DNA from: Achromobacter dolens
GTDB lineage: Bacteria > Pseudomonadota > Gammaproteobacteria > Burkholderiales > Burkholderiaceae_B
Length of the DNA stretch: 64,000 nucleotides
Direction of reading: 5' to 3'
NCBI RefSeq assembly: GCF_902859745.1
Contig: NZ_CADIJW010000001.1
Location: forward strand, 62,001-126,000
Shown here: in pieces, positions 26,971 to 36,159 of the stretch
Numbering within the stretch: position 1 is the stretch's first letter
How the letters are laid out: each line of letters starts with the position of its first letter
The notes under the pieces: model-generated
Told to the model about the DNA's origin: nothing
Databases searched by the model: none
What the model saw: only the letters and a program-made list of their open reading frames with translations
Position numbers and translations under genes: made by a program

Positions 26971-27717
26971 ATGCAGAACCTGATCGGAAAAGTGGCTTTC
27001 GTGAGCGGCGGCAGCCGTGGCATCGGCGCGGCAATCGTGCGCCGCCTGGCGTCGGAAGGCGCGGACGTGGCTTTTACCTACGTCAGCGCCTCGTCGCGCG
27101 AGACGGCGCAGGCGCTGGCGCGCGAACTCGAGGCAGAGGGACGACGCGCGCGAGCCATCCAGGCCGACTCGGCCGATCCGGCGCAAGTGCGGCGGGCGGT
27201 GGAGCAGGCCATCGGCGAACTGGGCCCGGTGGATGTGCTGGTGAACAACGCCGGCATCTTCCTGGCCGGCCCGCTGGACGAGGTCACGCTGGAGGACTAT
27301 GACCGCACGATGAACATCAACGTGCGCGCGCCGTTTGTCGCGATCCAGGCGGCGCAGGCCTCGATGCCGGACGGCGGCCGCATCATCAACATCGGCAGTT
27401 GCCTGGCCGAACGCTCGGGCCGCGCCGGCGTGACACTGTACTCGGCCAGCAAGTCGGCGCTGCTGGGCATGACGCGCGGCCTGGCGCGAGACCTGGGCGC
27501 GCGCGGCATCACCGCCAACGTGGTGCATCCGGGTCCGATCGACACCGATATGAATCCGGCCGATGGCGAGCGTGCGGGCGACCTGGTGGCGGTGTTGTCG
27601 TTGCCGCACTACGGCGAAGTGCGCGACATCGCCGGCATGGTGGCGTTCCTGGCCGGTCCCGACGGGCGCTACGTGACGGGTGCGAGCCTGGCGGTGGACG
27701 GCGGGTACGCAGCCTGA
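26971..27717 (+). CDS. SDR family oxidoreductase
   Basis: 248 residues from ATG 26971; an upstream in-frame Met would make translation begin inside the operator. Rossmann motif G-G-S-R-G-I-G (13-19), N-N-A-G near 92, and Y157-x3-K161 show a classical NAD(P)-dependent SDR. Substrate unknown. Paired with the divergent TetR regulator, a widespread arrangement in proteobacteria. Confidence 0.92.
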   Translation: MQNLIGKVAFVSGGSRGIGAAIVRRLASEGADVAFTYVSASSRETAQALARELEAEGRRARAIQADSADPAQVRRAVEQAIGELGPVDVLVNNAGIFLAGPLDEVTLEDYDRTMNINVRAPFVAIQAAQASMPDGGRIINIGSCLAERSGRAGVTLYSASKSALLGMTRGLARDLGARGITANVVHPGPIDTDMNPADGERAGDLVAVLSLPHYGEVRDIAGMVAFLAGPDGRYVTGASLAVDGGYAA

Positions 27718-27808
27718 TCCGGCGCTCCCTGCGCGGCCTGAGGCCAGGGCGAGGGCGCCCGCATCGAAGGGCCCGCGTCTGTTTTTTTGGGGGCTATCTG
27801 CAATGGAC

Positions 27809-27837
27809 TTGCACAATTAAAAAAAGGTCCCTATAAT
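27809..27837 (+). promoter_or_regulatory. Sigma-70 promoter of tRNA-Lys
   Basis: TTGCAC and a perfect TATAAT separated by 17 bp, in an A-rich spacer. Transcription would start about 80 nt upstream of the mature tRNA. Confidence 0.85.
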
Positions 27838-27926
27838 CTCGCTTCTTCGCTGGTCAAACACAACAAACGCAGCGGCGACAACGCGAAAGCGGCGTTTACC
27901 AAGTGGTGGTTGTGATTGAACATGCA

Positions 27927-28002
27927 GGGCTGTTAGCTCAGTTGGTAGAGCAGCGGACTCTTAATCCGTAGGTCGAGTGTTCGAGCCACTCACAGCCCAC
28001 CA
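27927..28002 (+). tRNA. tRNA-Lys (anticodon CTT)
   Basis: 76 nt with a full cloverleaf: acceptor arms GGGCTGT / ACAGCCC, encoded CCA, D-loop AGTTGGTAGA, anticodon stem CGGA/TCCG with loop CTCTTAA (anticodon CTT, reads AAG) and T-arm GAGTG-TTCGAGC-CACTC. Single gene with its own promoter and terminator. Confidence 0.97.
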
Positions 28003-28010
28003 AAATTTCG

Positions 28011-28044
28011 AAGGCCGTCGACGTTAATCGTCGACGGCCTTTTT
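28011..28044 (+). terminator. Terminator of tRNA-Lys
   Basis: 13-bp stem (aaggccgtcgacg / cgtcgacggcctt), 5-nt loop and a run of five T, starting 9 nt after the tRNA. Confidence 0.93.
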
Positions 28045-28064
28045 CACGTCGACGGCCTTTTTCA
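28029..28064 (+). repeat. 18-bp tandem duplication of the terminator 3' arm
   Basis: cgtcgacggcctttttca occurs twice in direct tandem (28029-28046 and 28047-28064), so the right half and T tract of the tRNA terminator are duplicated. The second copy could also pair with the left arm. Confidence 0.85.
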
Positions 28065-28113
28065 TTTTCCGCGCGCCGGTGACTTTCCAGGCCTGTGGGC
28101 GCCCGCGGGCTTG

Positions 28114-28125
28114 CCCCCCCCCCCC
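28114..28125 (+). repeat. C12 homopolymer
   Basis: Twelve consecutive C between the tRNA terminator and the 3' end of azoR. Tracts of this length are prone to slipped-strand changes, and poly-C tracts drive phase variation in Bordetella. No gene or promoter is obviously controlled by this one. Confidence 0.8.
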
Positions 28126-28160
28126 ATGATTCGGGGCCGGCCGCTGCCGCTGGCGTCGCG

Positions 28161-28784
28161 CTAGAAATCCTGCGCGATCGCGCTCGCGCTGATCCTGGCC
28201 TGCGCGATGGTGTCCGTGGCCAGGGCGTCCCAGGTGTGTTCGACCATCAGGCGCCGCACTTCCTTGACGCCGATGAACTTCAGCCAGAAGTCGAGGTAGT
28301 CGGCCTGGTGCGCGAAGCCGGGGCTGGCGGGATAGGCGATGGGGTCGTGGCCCTGGCCGCGGACGTGGATGACCAGGGCGCGCGGGATGCTCAGCATCGG
28401 GCCGTATGCCCGCCCGTCGAAGCTGAACAGCATGCCGCGCTGGCTGACCAGGTCGATCAGTTGCTTGAGCTTGTACGGATAGTCGAAATTCCACATCGGC
28501 ACGCCAAGCACGATCCGGTCGGCCTGCTGAAAGCGCCGGGCGAGTTCGGTGATGCGGGCCCAGATCGTGGCCTCGGCATCGTCCAGCGGGGCTTTGGCGA
28601 CGCCCTTGTACTTGGCGCCGATCGCCCGGCTGTCGAAGTCGGGCAGGTCTTCTTCCCACACGTTCAGGGTGTCGACCTCGAGTTCGGGGTGAGCCTGGCG
28701 ACAGGCGGCCAGGAACGACTGGGCGATGGCGATCGACGCCGAGCGGGCGCCACGGGGGGAAGATTCGATGTTCAAGAGACGCAT
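28161..28784 (-). CDS. azoR: FMN-dependent NADH:azoreductase
   Basis: 207 residues from the ATG at 28784. Flavodoxin-like fold: N-terminal S-S-P-R-G phosphate-binding loop, P-M-W-N-F-D-Y-P-Y-K-L-K-Q-L-I-D flavin-contact segment typical of AzoR. Such enzymes reduce azo compounds and quinones with NADH and often respond to thiol or quinone stress. A perfect-armed palindrome lies upstream. Confidence 0.9.
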   Translation of the reverse strand: MRLLNIESSPRGARSASIAIAQSFLAACRQAHPELEVDTLNVWEEDLPDFDSRAIGAKYKGVAKAPLDDAEATIWARITELARRFQQADRIVLGVPMWNFDYPYKLKQLIDLVSQRGMLFSFDGRAYGPMLSIPRALVIHVRGQGHDPIAYPASPGFAHQADYLDFWLKFIGVKEVRRLMVEHTWDALATDTIAQARISASAIAQDF

Positions 28785-29101
28785 GCTGCAAAGTCCGGAT
28801 GGGGCGAGCGTCGTAAGTTTGGTTGCCAGTCGGCCCGCCAGGGGAAATACGATTGCAAATGCAATCGTTAGGCGGGCAATTGTATCGTTGTCCGATGGAA
28901 TTGCAAACGCCATCGCGGGACGGCCTGTGGGGCGGCCCGTGGGGCGGTATCACGGCGCACCGCCGGGTCCGGGCGCCGCGAAGTACGCCATCGGCGGGCA
29001 GACAGGATTAAGCCTGGACTGAATGGTGATTGCATCCTGGCTAAATCACCGCGAGCGATGTCCTCTCTATAGTGAGGGCATCGAATCCAAGGAGTGCCCC
29101 C
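28785..29101. other. Divergent control region azoR / HAD gene
   Basis: 317 bp without a gene. Contains the 20-bp palindrome at 28849-28868 and a TATAGT at 29068-29073 that may be the -10 of the HAD gene; no good -35 is seen. Confidence 0.4.
28849..28868. promoter_or_regulatory. Operator-like palindrome upstream of azoR
   Basis: ACGATTGCA-AA-TGCAATCGT has perfect 9-bp arms around a 2-bp centre, 64 bp upstream of the azoR start. A related imperfect pair (gcaatt / aattgc) follows at about 28875-28903. Likely the site of a MarR/HxlR/LysR-type regulator encoded elsewhere. Confidence 0.55.
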
Positions 29102-29770
29102 ATGCCTGTAATTGCCCCGTCCGCCGCCTATCCCCGCGCGGTGCTGTTCGATCTGTTGACCGCGCTGCTGGATTCCTGGACGGTGTGGAATGCCGCGGCC
29201 GGCGCCGAGGCGCGCGGCCGCGCCTGGCGCGCAGAGTATCTGCGCCTGACGTATGGCTGTGGCGCCTACCAGCCGTATGAGCAATTGGTCGAGACCGCCG
29301 CCGCGGCGGTGGGGCTGCCGGCCAGCGCGCCGGCGGCGCTGGAGGCGGAGTGGGACCGGCTGCCGGCCTGGGACGGCGCGCGCGAGCTGCTGCGGGCGCT
29401 GCGTCCGCACTGCCGATTGGGCGTGGTCACCAACTGTTCGCGACGCCTGGGACATCGCGCGGCGGGTCTGCTCGGAGTGGACTGGGACGTGGTGGTGACC
29501 TCGGAAGAAGCGGGCTTTTACAAGCCGGATCCCCGGCCCTACGAACTGGCGCTGGCGCGGCTGGAGGTGCCGGCCGCGCAGGCGGCGTTCGTGGCCGGCT
29601 CAGGCTACGACCTGTTCGGCACCAGCAAGGTGGGGCTGCGCACCTATTGGCACAACCGCGTGGGCCTGGCCTTGCCTGAAGGCGCGCCGGCGCCCGAGGC
29701 GCAGTCGCCGCGACTGGATGACGCGTTGCCGTGGCTGGCCGGGTTCGGCGCGGGCGCGGCGGTGCGCTAG
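29102..29770 (+). CDS. HAD superfamily hydrolase, haloacid dehalogenase-like
   Basis: 222 residues from ATG 29102 with AAGGAG 6 nt upstream. HAD motifs: nucleophile F-D17-L-L-T, motif II V-T-N-C-S, motif III Lys in Y-K-P-D-P-R-P-Y-E-L, and motif IV G-S-G-Y-D-L. The second Asp of the phosphatase signature D-x-D is Leu here, as in the dehalogenase branch, where that position is not Asp. Actual substrate uncertain. Confidence 0.85.
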   Translation: MPVIAPSAAYPRAVLFDLLTALLDSWTVWNAAAGAEARGRAWRAEYLRLTYGCGAYQPYEQLVETAAAAVGLPASAPAALEAEWDRLPAWDGARELLRALRPHCRLGVVTNCSRRLGHRAAGLLGVDWDVVVTSEEAGFYKPDPRPYELALARLEVPAAQAAFVAGSGYDLFGTSKVGLRTYWHNRVGLALPEGAPAPEAQSPRLDDALPWLAGFGAGAAVR

Positions 29771-29883
29771 CCGGGGGCGGTACAAACTGTTGCGCGCTCG
29801 CGATTCCCGCAGCGGGCGGGACAGGCCTTAACATGGTCCCTGCCGGCATCCGCCGGCGCACCGACAGGATCGTGGAGGTTGTC

Positions 29884-30531
29884 ATGCAATCAAGAACAAT
29901 GCTCAAGCGTATCGCTGTAGTCGCGGCAATGGGTGTGCTGGTGGCGGGGTGTGCCACGCAACAGCAGACCAACACCGCGGTGGGGACCGGGGCGGGCGCG
30001 GCCGTGGGGGCCGGCATCGGCGCCCTGATCGGCCATGGCACCGGCGCGGCGGTCGGGGCCGGCATCGGCGCCGTGGCCGGCGGCCTGATCGGCTACAACT
30101 GGAAGGTGGTGAAGGAAGACGTGCAGAAGTCCGGCGCGACCTCGCTGGGCATCGACGTGGTCGAGATGCCGGATGGCAGCCTGAAGGTCAACATCCCGAG
30201 CAACGTGTCGTTCGATACCGACAAGACCGACCTCAAGCCGGCGTTGCTGCCGGTGCTGGACAGCGTGGCGCGCTCGCTCAACCAGCATCCCGAATTGCGC
30301 GCCAAGGTGGTGGGCCATACGGACAGCACGGGCGCGCTGGCGCACAACCAGACCTTGTCCGTGAACCGGGCGCGCAGCGTCACGGAGTATCTGTCGCGGC
30401 AGGGCGTGGCGGCGACGCGGCTGACGATCGAAGGGCGCGGGCCCAACGACCCGATCGGCGACAACGCCACCGCCGACGGCCGGGCGCTGAACCGCCGGGT
30501 CGAGATCTACCTGTACGCAGTCAAGCAGTAG
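29884..30531 (+). CDS. OmpA family outer-membrane lipoprotein
   Basis: 215 residues. Lipoprotein signal with lipobox V-A-G-C23, then a Gly-rich glycine-zipper segment (residues 33-75) and a C-terminal OmpA domain (105-213) with the peptidoglycan-binding N-x-x-L-S-V-N-R-A motif and G-H-T-D-S-T-G. Similar to YiaD/Pal-like lipoproteins that tie the outer membrane to peptidoglycan and may insert a glycine-zipper helix in the membrane. Confidence 0.93.
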   Translation: MQSRTMLKRIAVVAAMGVLVAGCATQQQTNTAVGTGAGAAVGAGIGALIGHGTGAAVGAGIGAVAGGLIGYNWKVVKEDVQKSGATSLGIDVVEMPDGSLKVNIPSNVSFDTDKTDLKPALLPVLDSVARSLNQHPELRAKVVGHTDSTGALAHNQTLSVNRARSVTEYLSRQGVAATRLTIEGRGPNDPIGDNATADGRALNRRVEIYLYAVKQ

Positions 30532-30649
30532 TAGCATGCGGGCGCCGCGCCCATCATGCGTCGACGGCATGCCGATGGCCGTGATGGTGCCGGGCCGTCG
30601 CCGACGCGAACGGCGCGGCGCTCTTCCCTGGCTTTTCCTGGAGTTCGCC

Positions 30650-30976
30650 ATGAGCATGTTTCCCCCTGCCCGCATCGGCACCGATATCGCGATCGCGGCC
30701 CTGTCCGGTTGGCAGGCCGTCGCGATGCGCGACGCGATCGAAAAGCGCTTCCGTTTCGCCAATTTCAACGCCGCCTTCGGTTTCATGGCGCGAGTGGCGA
30801 TGTTCGCCGAGAAGCTGAACCACCACCCCGAATGGACCAACGTCTACAACCGGGTCGACGTGATGCTGACCACGCACGATGCCGGCGGCGTGACCGAGCT
30901 GGACGTGCGCATGGCGCAGTTCATGGACGAGGCCGCCGCGCAGATGGGCGCGACCGCGCCGAAAGCGGCCGCCTAG
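30650..30976 (+). CDS. phhB: Pterin-4a-carbinolamine dehydratase
   Basis: 108 residues from ATG 30650, preceded by GGAG at 6 nt; upstream in-frame Met codons give an Arg-rich tail that does not belong. The signature [13 protein letters not shown] and the [12 protein letters not shown] strand define the PCD family, which regenerates tetrahydrobiopterin for phenylalanine hydroxylase. No hydroxylase gene is adjacent. Confidence 0.9.
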   Translation: MSMFPPARIGTDIAIAALSGWQAVAMRDAIEKRFRFANFNAAFGFMARVAMFAEKLNHHPEWTNVYNRVDVMLTTHDAGGVTELDVRMAQFMDEAAAQMGATAPKAAA

Positions 30977-30981
30977 ACGGA

Positions 30982-31437
30982 TCAGCCTTCGCGCGTGCCG
31001 GAGGGCTCGCGCTGATGCGCGATCAGGCGGTCGAGCATGTCGCCGAGCTGGCGCTGTTCGTCGGCGCTGAGGCAGCCGAAGATCTCCTGGTTGCGGCGCG
31101 CGATCAGATCGATGATGCGCCGGTAGTGGGTATCGCCCGCGGCCGTCAGCGACAGCACCACGCCGCGGCCGTCGGCCGCCGAGTCCTTTTTCCTGATCAG
31201 TCCACGTTCGACCAGGGCCTGCGCCGAACGGCTCGCCTGGCCCTTGTTCAGGTTGGCGGCCAGCGCCAGGTCGTTGACCGAGAGCGGCGCGTAGCGGCCG
31301 ATCGCGGCCAGGCAGCGCGCCTCGCCCAGCGGGATGCCGCAGTCTTCCAGATAGGCACGATTCGTGTCACGGTCGGTGATCTTGTTGATCACGTGCAGGC
31401 GGTAGGTCAGGAATCGTTCGAGGGCGGGCGTGGTCAC
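30982..31437 (-). CDS. MarR family transcriptional regulator
   Basis: 151 residues. Winged HTH at about 45-110 (L-S-V-N-D-L-A-L-A-A-N-L-N-K-G-Q-A-S-R-S-A-Q-A-L, then a D-G-R-G wing). Its start overlaps the stop of the 73-residue gene by 4 nt, so it is the third gene of the monooxygenase operon and most likely its repressor, acting at the paired palindromes upstream of the monooxygenase. Confidence 0.93.
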   Translation of the reverse strand: MTTPALERFLTYRLHVINKITDRDTNRAYLEDCGIPLGEARCLAAIGRYAPLSVNDLALAANLNKGQASRSAQALVERGLIRKKDSAADGRGVVLSLTAAGDTHYRRIIDLIARRNQEIFGCLSADEQRQLGDMLDRLIAHQREPSGTREG

Positions 31438-31655
31438 GTCGGGCGATCGGCGGTGGCGGCGGGATAGTGTGCCACAGGGGCGGCGCTGGCCGCCTCGGCC
31501 TGCGCCAGCAGGGCGGTTGCGGCCTCGGCGTCCGGCAGGCGCGCCAGCGCCGACAGGCCGAGGATCGACAGGAACAGCGGCGCCTGCGCGGGGCCGACGC
31601 GAGTCAGGGCCTGCGCCATCAGGGTGTACACCCGGTCCAGTTCATCATTGCTCAT
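31434..31655 (-). CDS. Small protein of monooxygenase-MarR operon
   Basis: 73 residues, overlapping both neighbours by 4 nt (ATGA), which argues strongly for a real gene. Helical throughout (M-S-N-D-E-L-D-R-V-Y-T-L-M-A-Q-A-L). Size and position resemble DUF2783-type small proteins that accompany MhpA-type hydroxylases, but I cannot confirm family membership. It may help fold or stabilise the hydroxylase. Confidence 0.75.
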   Translation of the reverse strand: MSNDELDRVYTLMAQALTRVGPAQAPLFLSILGLSALARLPDAEAATALLAQAEAASAAPVAHYPAATADRPT

Positions 31656-33286
31656 GCTTGTGGCTCCCGGGGCGAGGGGGCGATCATCGGATAGTAGGGG
31701 GCCAGCGCGGCGCGCAGGACGCGCTCGTCCGCCATGGCCCAGCGGCCGAGCACATAGCCGTCCGGCCGCAGCAGCCAGACCGTGCCGGGCTGCGCGCCGA
31801 AGCGCTCGCGCAGGTGGCGGTGCGGGTCGCGCCAGGCGTCAGGCGCCGGTCCGTCGACGACGATGGCCTGCAACGGACTGGCGCTGTGCCGGGTGATGGC
31901 CGCGAGCGTGCGCAGGGTCTGGGCGGCGCGGGCGTCCGCGGCGCAGGCCAGCAGCACGAAACCCTGGCCGAAACACGCGCTGAGGTAGCGCGGCGACGCG
32001 TCGGCGTCGGCCAGCAGCAGGTCGGGCGCGGGCTGGCCGGGGGCCGCGGCGAGTGGCTGGCCTTGCGCGCCGTCAGGCAGGTTCAGCGGCGAGCCGTCAT
32101 ACGAGATGGGGGCGGATTGACGCGGATTGATCAGCGGCCGGGCGCGTTCGTCGGTCAGGGCCAGCCGCAGAGCGGCCTCACGCATCAGGCGGAAGCCGAA
32201 ATCCGGCGGCGCCATGAACTCGGTGCTCTTGGCGCCGTAGGCCAGATTCTGGCGGGTGGCGTGGACGCGCTCGCCGCTGTAGCTGTCGAGCAGGTCCTCG
32301 CAAGCCTGGCCGCGCAGCACCCAGGCCAGCTTCCAGGCAAGATTGCCGGCATCGTCCAGGCCGGAGTTCAGGCCGCGCACGCCGAAGATCGGCACCAGGT
32401 GGGCGGCGTCGCCGGCGAACAGCACGCGGCCGTGACGGTAGCGTTCCAGCGTCAGGCATTTGGCGTTGTAGAGCGAGATCCAGAGCGGCTTCCATGGCGC
32501 GGTCTCGCCGATCATGTCCAGATGGCTCTGCACCCGCGGCAGCACGTTCTCCGGCTTGACCGCCTCGGCGGCATCCTCGTCGTCGCGGATCTGGTAGTCG
32601 ACGCGCCAGACGTTGCCGGGCTGGCGGTGCATCAACAGGGTGGAGCCGGGATTGGACGGCGGATCGAACCAGGCCAGTCGTTCGACGGGGCGGTCGGACG
32701 TCTGTTCGATATCGACAATGACGTAGCGGCCGTCGTACTGCATGCCCTCCAGCTTCAGGCCCAGCGCGTCGCGCACGCTGCTGCGACCGCCGTCGCAGGC
32801 CACCAGCCAGTTGGCGCGCACGGTGTGATGCTGGCCGTCGATCTCGGCCTCGACGTCGACGCCGTCCGGGCCCGGACGCACCGAGACGGCCCGGGCCGAC
32901 CACTGCAGCACGGCCTGGCCGGGCTGGCGCAGCATGGCCAGGTGCGCGTATTCCTCGACGAAGTACTGCTGGATGTTGACCATCGGCGCGAAGCGCTGTG
33001 TCGGGTCGTGCGGCATTTCGAAGTGCAGCACTTCGCGGTCGCGGTAGTAGCTGCGGCCGCCGCTCCAGGGCAGGCCGGTGGCTGTCAGCGCCGCGTCGGC
33101 GCCAGCCCAGCCCAGGATTTCCTGCGAACGGCGCGAGATGCAGATGGCGCGGCTGCCACTGCAATAGCCGTCGTCGGCCTCGAGCGTGAGCGAGGCGATG
33201 CCGTAATGCGCCAGCAGCGCGGCCAGGGTGAGCCCGACCGGACCGCCGCCGACGATCAGGACGGGCACGCGGGCTGGGAGTGCCAT
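31652..33286 (-). CDS. FAD-dependent monooxygenase (MhpA/PheA-type aromatic hydroxylase)
   Basis: 544 residues. N-terminal FAD-binding G-G-G-P-V-G, the C-D-G-G-R-S-S-V-R motif near residue 165 that contacts FAD and NADPH, and G-D-A-A-H near 290 define class A flavoprotein hydroxylases. The C-terminal thioredoxin-like domain (400-540) is as in MhpA and phenol hydroxylases. It probably hydroxylates a phenolic or 3-arylpropionate-like compound; no ring-cleavage gene is nearby. Start codon preceded by GGAG and by two operator-like palindromes. Confidence 0.92.
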   Translation of the reverse strand: MALPARVPVLIVGGGPVGLTLAALLAHYGIASLTLEADDGYCSGSRAICISRRSQEILGWAGADAALTATGLPWSGGRSYYRDREVLHFEMPHDPTQRFAPMVNIQQYFVEEYAHLAMLRQPGQAVLQWSARAVSVRPGPDGVDVEAEIDGQHHTVRANWLVACDGGRSSVRDALGLKLEGMQYDGRYVIVDIEQTSDRPVERLAWFDPPSNPGSTLLMHRQPGNVWRVDYQIRDDEDAAEAVKPENVLPRVQSHLDMIGETAPWKPLWISLYNAKCLTLERYRHGRVLFAGDAAHLVPIFGVRGLNSGLDDAGNLAWKLAWVLRGQACEDLLDSYSGERVHATRQNLAYGAKSTEFMAPPDFGFRLMREAALRLALTDERARPLINPRQSAPISYDGSPLNLPDGAQGQPLAAAPGQPAPDLLLADADASPRYLSACFGQGFVLLACAADARAAQTLRTLAAITRHSASPLQAIVVDGPAPDAWRDPHRHLRERFGAQPGTVWLLRPDGYVLGRWAMADERVLRAALAPYYPMIAPSPREPQA

Positions 33287-33302
33287 GCTGTCTCCAGGAT
33301 AT

Positions 33303-33320
33303 TAGTTGTTTGCGCAACTA
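33303..33320. promoter_or_regulatory. MarR operator-like palindrome, site 1
   Basis: TAGTTG-TTTGCG-CAACTA, 16 bp upstream of the monooxygenase start. Shares its core with site 2; centres are 29 bp apart. Confidence 0.7.
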
Positions 33321-33331
33321 TATCGTCGGAT

Positions 33332-33349
33332 TGGTTGTGTGCGCAACCA
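33332..33349. promoter_or_regulatory. MarR operator-like palindrome, site 2
   Basis: TGGTTG-TGTGCG-CAACCA, same architecture as site 1 (GTTG-x-x-TGCGCAAC). Two sites in phase near three helical turns suggest cooperative repressor binding over the promoter. Confidence 0.7.
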
Positions 33350-33361
33350 TTTGGCCACGGC

Positions 33362-33388
33362 AAAAAAAACCCGCCGGGTCGGGCGGGT
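33362..33388 (-). terminator. Terminator of the DUF6776-like gene
   Basis: Minus-strand stem acccgcc / ggcgggt with a 6-nt loop followed by eight T, 22 bp past the stop. Confidence 0.9.
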
Positions 33389-33409
33389 CTTGTCTGCGCG
33401 CGACAGCGC

Positions 33410-34108
33410 TCAGTTGCGCACGTAGTAGATGCGCATGGCCTGTTGCTTCTGGCTGCCGTCCATGACACGCAGCACCACGACCTTGGGAGTGAAGCCGTCG
33501 GGCAGCTTCAACTGGCCCAGCGCGTAGTCGTAGCGGTCGACGTTGAGCGTGGGGCCTTCCGGCGTGATGGTGGCGGCGCGGCCGTTGGGGTAGCTGCCGT
33601 CGATGGAGAAGGTGAGCGTCCCCTTGAATGGCGCGCCATTGCGCTCTTCGCGCATCACCAGCACCTGGTAGTCGAGCTGGCCGGGCTGGCGCTTGAAAGT
33701 GGCCGAGCGGATGCCCAGGTTGCCGCCGCGGGGGTCGGGCGGCATGGCGTCCTGGAACAGCACCAGTTCCTTGTTCAGCGTTTCCAGCCTGGCGCGGGCG
33801 TCGGCCAGGTCGGCGGTGAGTTTTTCATGGCCGGACTTGTTGGCGTCGCGTTGCTGCGTGGCCTCTTCGAGTTGGCTTTGCAGGCGCTGGTTCTCGAGCT
33901 TGGAGGCGCTCAGTTCGCTGTGCAGTTGTTCGGATTGCTCGACGGTCAGCCGCTGCGGGCCGTAGTTGGTCTGCAGGAAGAGCACGCCGCCCGCGCCCAG
34001 GGCAATGCCCACCAGCAGCAGGACCAGCCAGCGCGGCATGCGGCGCGTGCGTTGGCCCGGTTGGTAAACGGAGGGCTTGAATACGGCCCGTTGCGATCTT
34101 CCAAACAT
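33410..34108 (-). CDS. DUF6776-like membrane-anchored coiled-coil protein
   Basis: 232 residues from the ATG at 34108; a second ATG 6 nt upstream would leave no space to the AGGA ribosome site, so the inner one is preferred. One membrane helix at about 27-47 (W-L-V-L-L-L-V-G-I-A-L-G-A-G-G-V-L-F), a coiled coil at 55-115 and a C-terminal beta-rich domain. The layout fits the DUF6776 family of gammaproteobacteria and betaproteobacteria; function unknown. Neighbours are cell-envelope genes. Confidence 0.75.
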   Translation of the reverse strand: MFGRSQRAVFKPSVYQPGQRTRRMPRWLVLLLVGIALGAGGVLFLQTNYGPQRLTVEQSEQLHSELSASKLENQRLQSQLEEATQQRDANKSGHEKLTADLADARARLETLNKELVLFQDAMPPDPRGGNLGIRSATFKRQPGQLDYQVLVMREERNGAPFKGTLTFSIDGSYPNGRAATITPEGPTLNVDRYDYALGQLKLPDGFTPKVVVLRVMDGSQKQQAMRIYYVRN

Positions 34109-34264
34109 CCCCATTCCTAGAAAACGTCCTGTGTGTTGCCTGACCCTGCGCCGCGCGCACCAGTCAAAGCGTCAGAGAATACCCGGTTAAGCCGGGGCGA
34201 TGGGCGCGCGGACAAGCCTCGTTGCGCACCTTGATATTGTGAAATATGTGGGCATTGGCCGGAC

Positions 34265-35991
<1,727 letters not shown>

Positions 35992-36159
35992 GGAAGATCC
36001 GTGTCAGAAGGGCAATATTGCGGAAAATTGGGTTGCGCGCACATAAGGCTGGGCGTCTGGCGCGGCTTCTCTATAATACCGGCTCGTTTCCGTTAGCATG
36101 GGCCCCTGCCGGGCGCCATCGCCTGGTTCCCCCATCGTCAAAAAGGGCTGTTTTCACTC

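Noticed and set aside
27927-28160. Integration site of a genomic island at tRNA-Lys
   Set aside because: No integrase, no direct repeat of the tRNA 3' end, and neighbouring genes are ordinary chromosomal genes.
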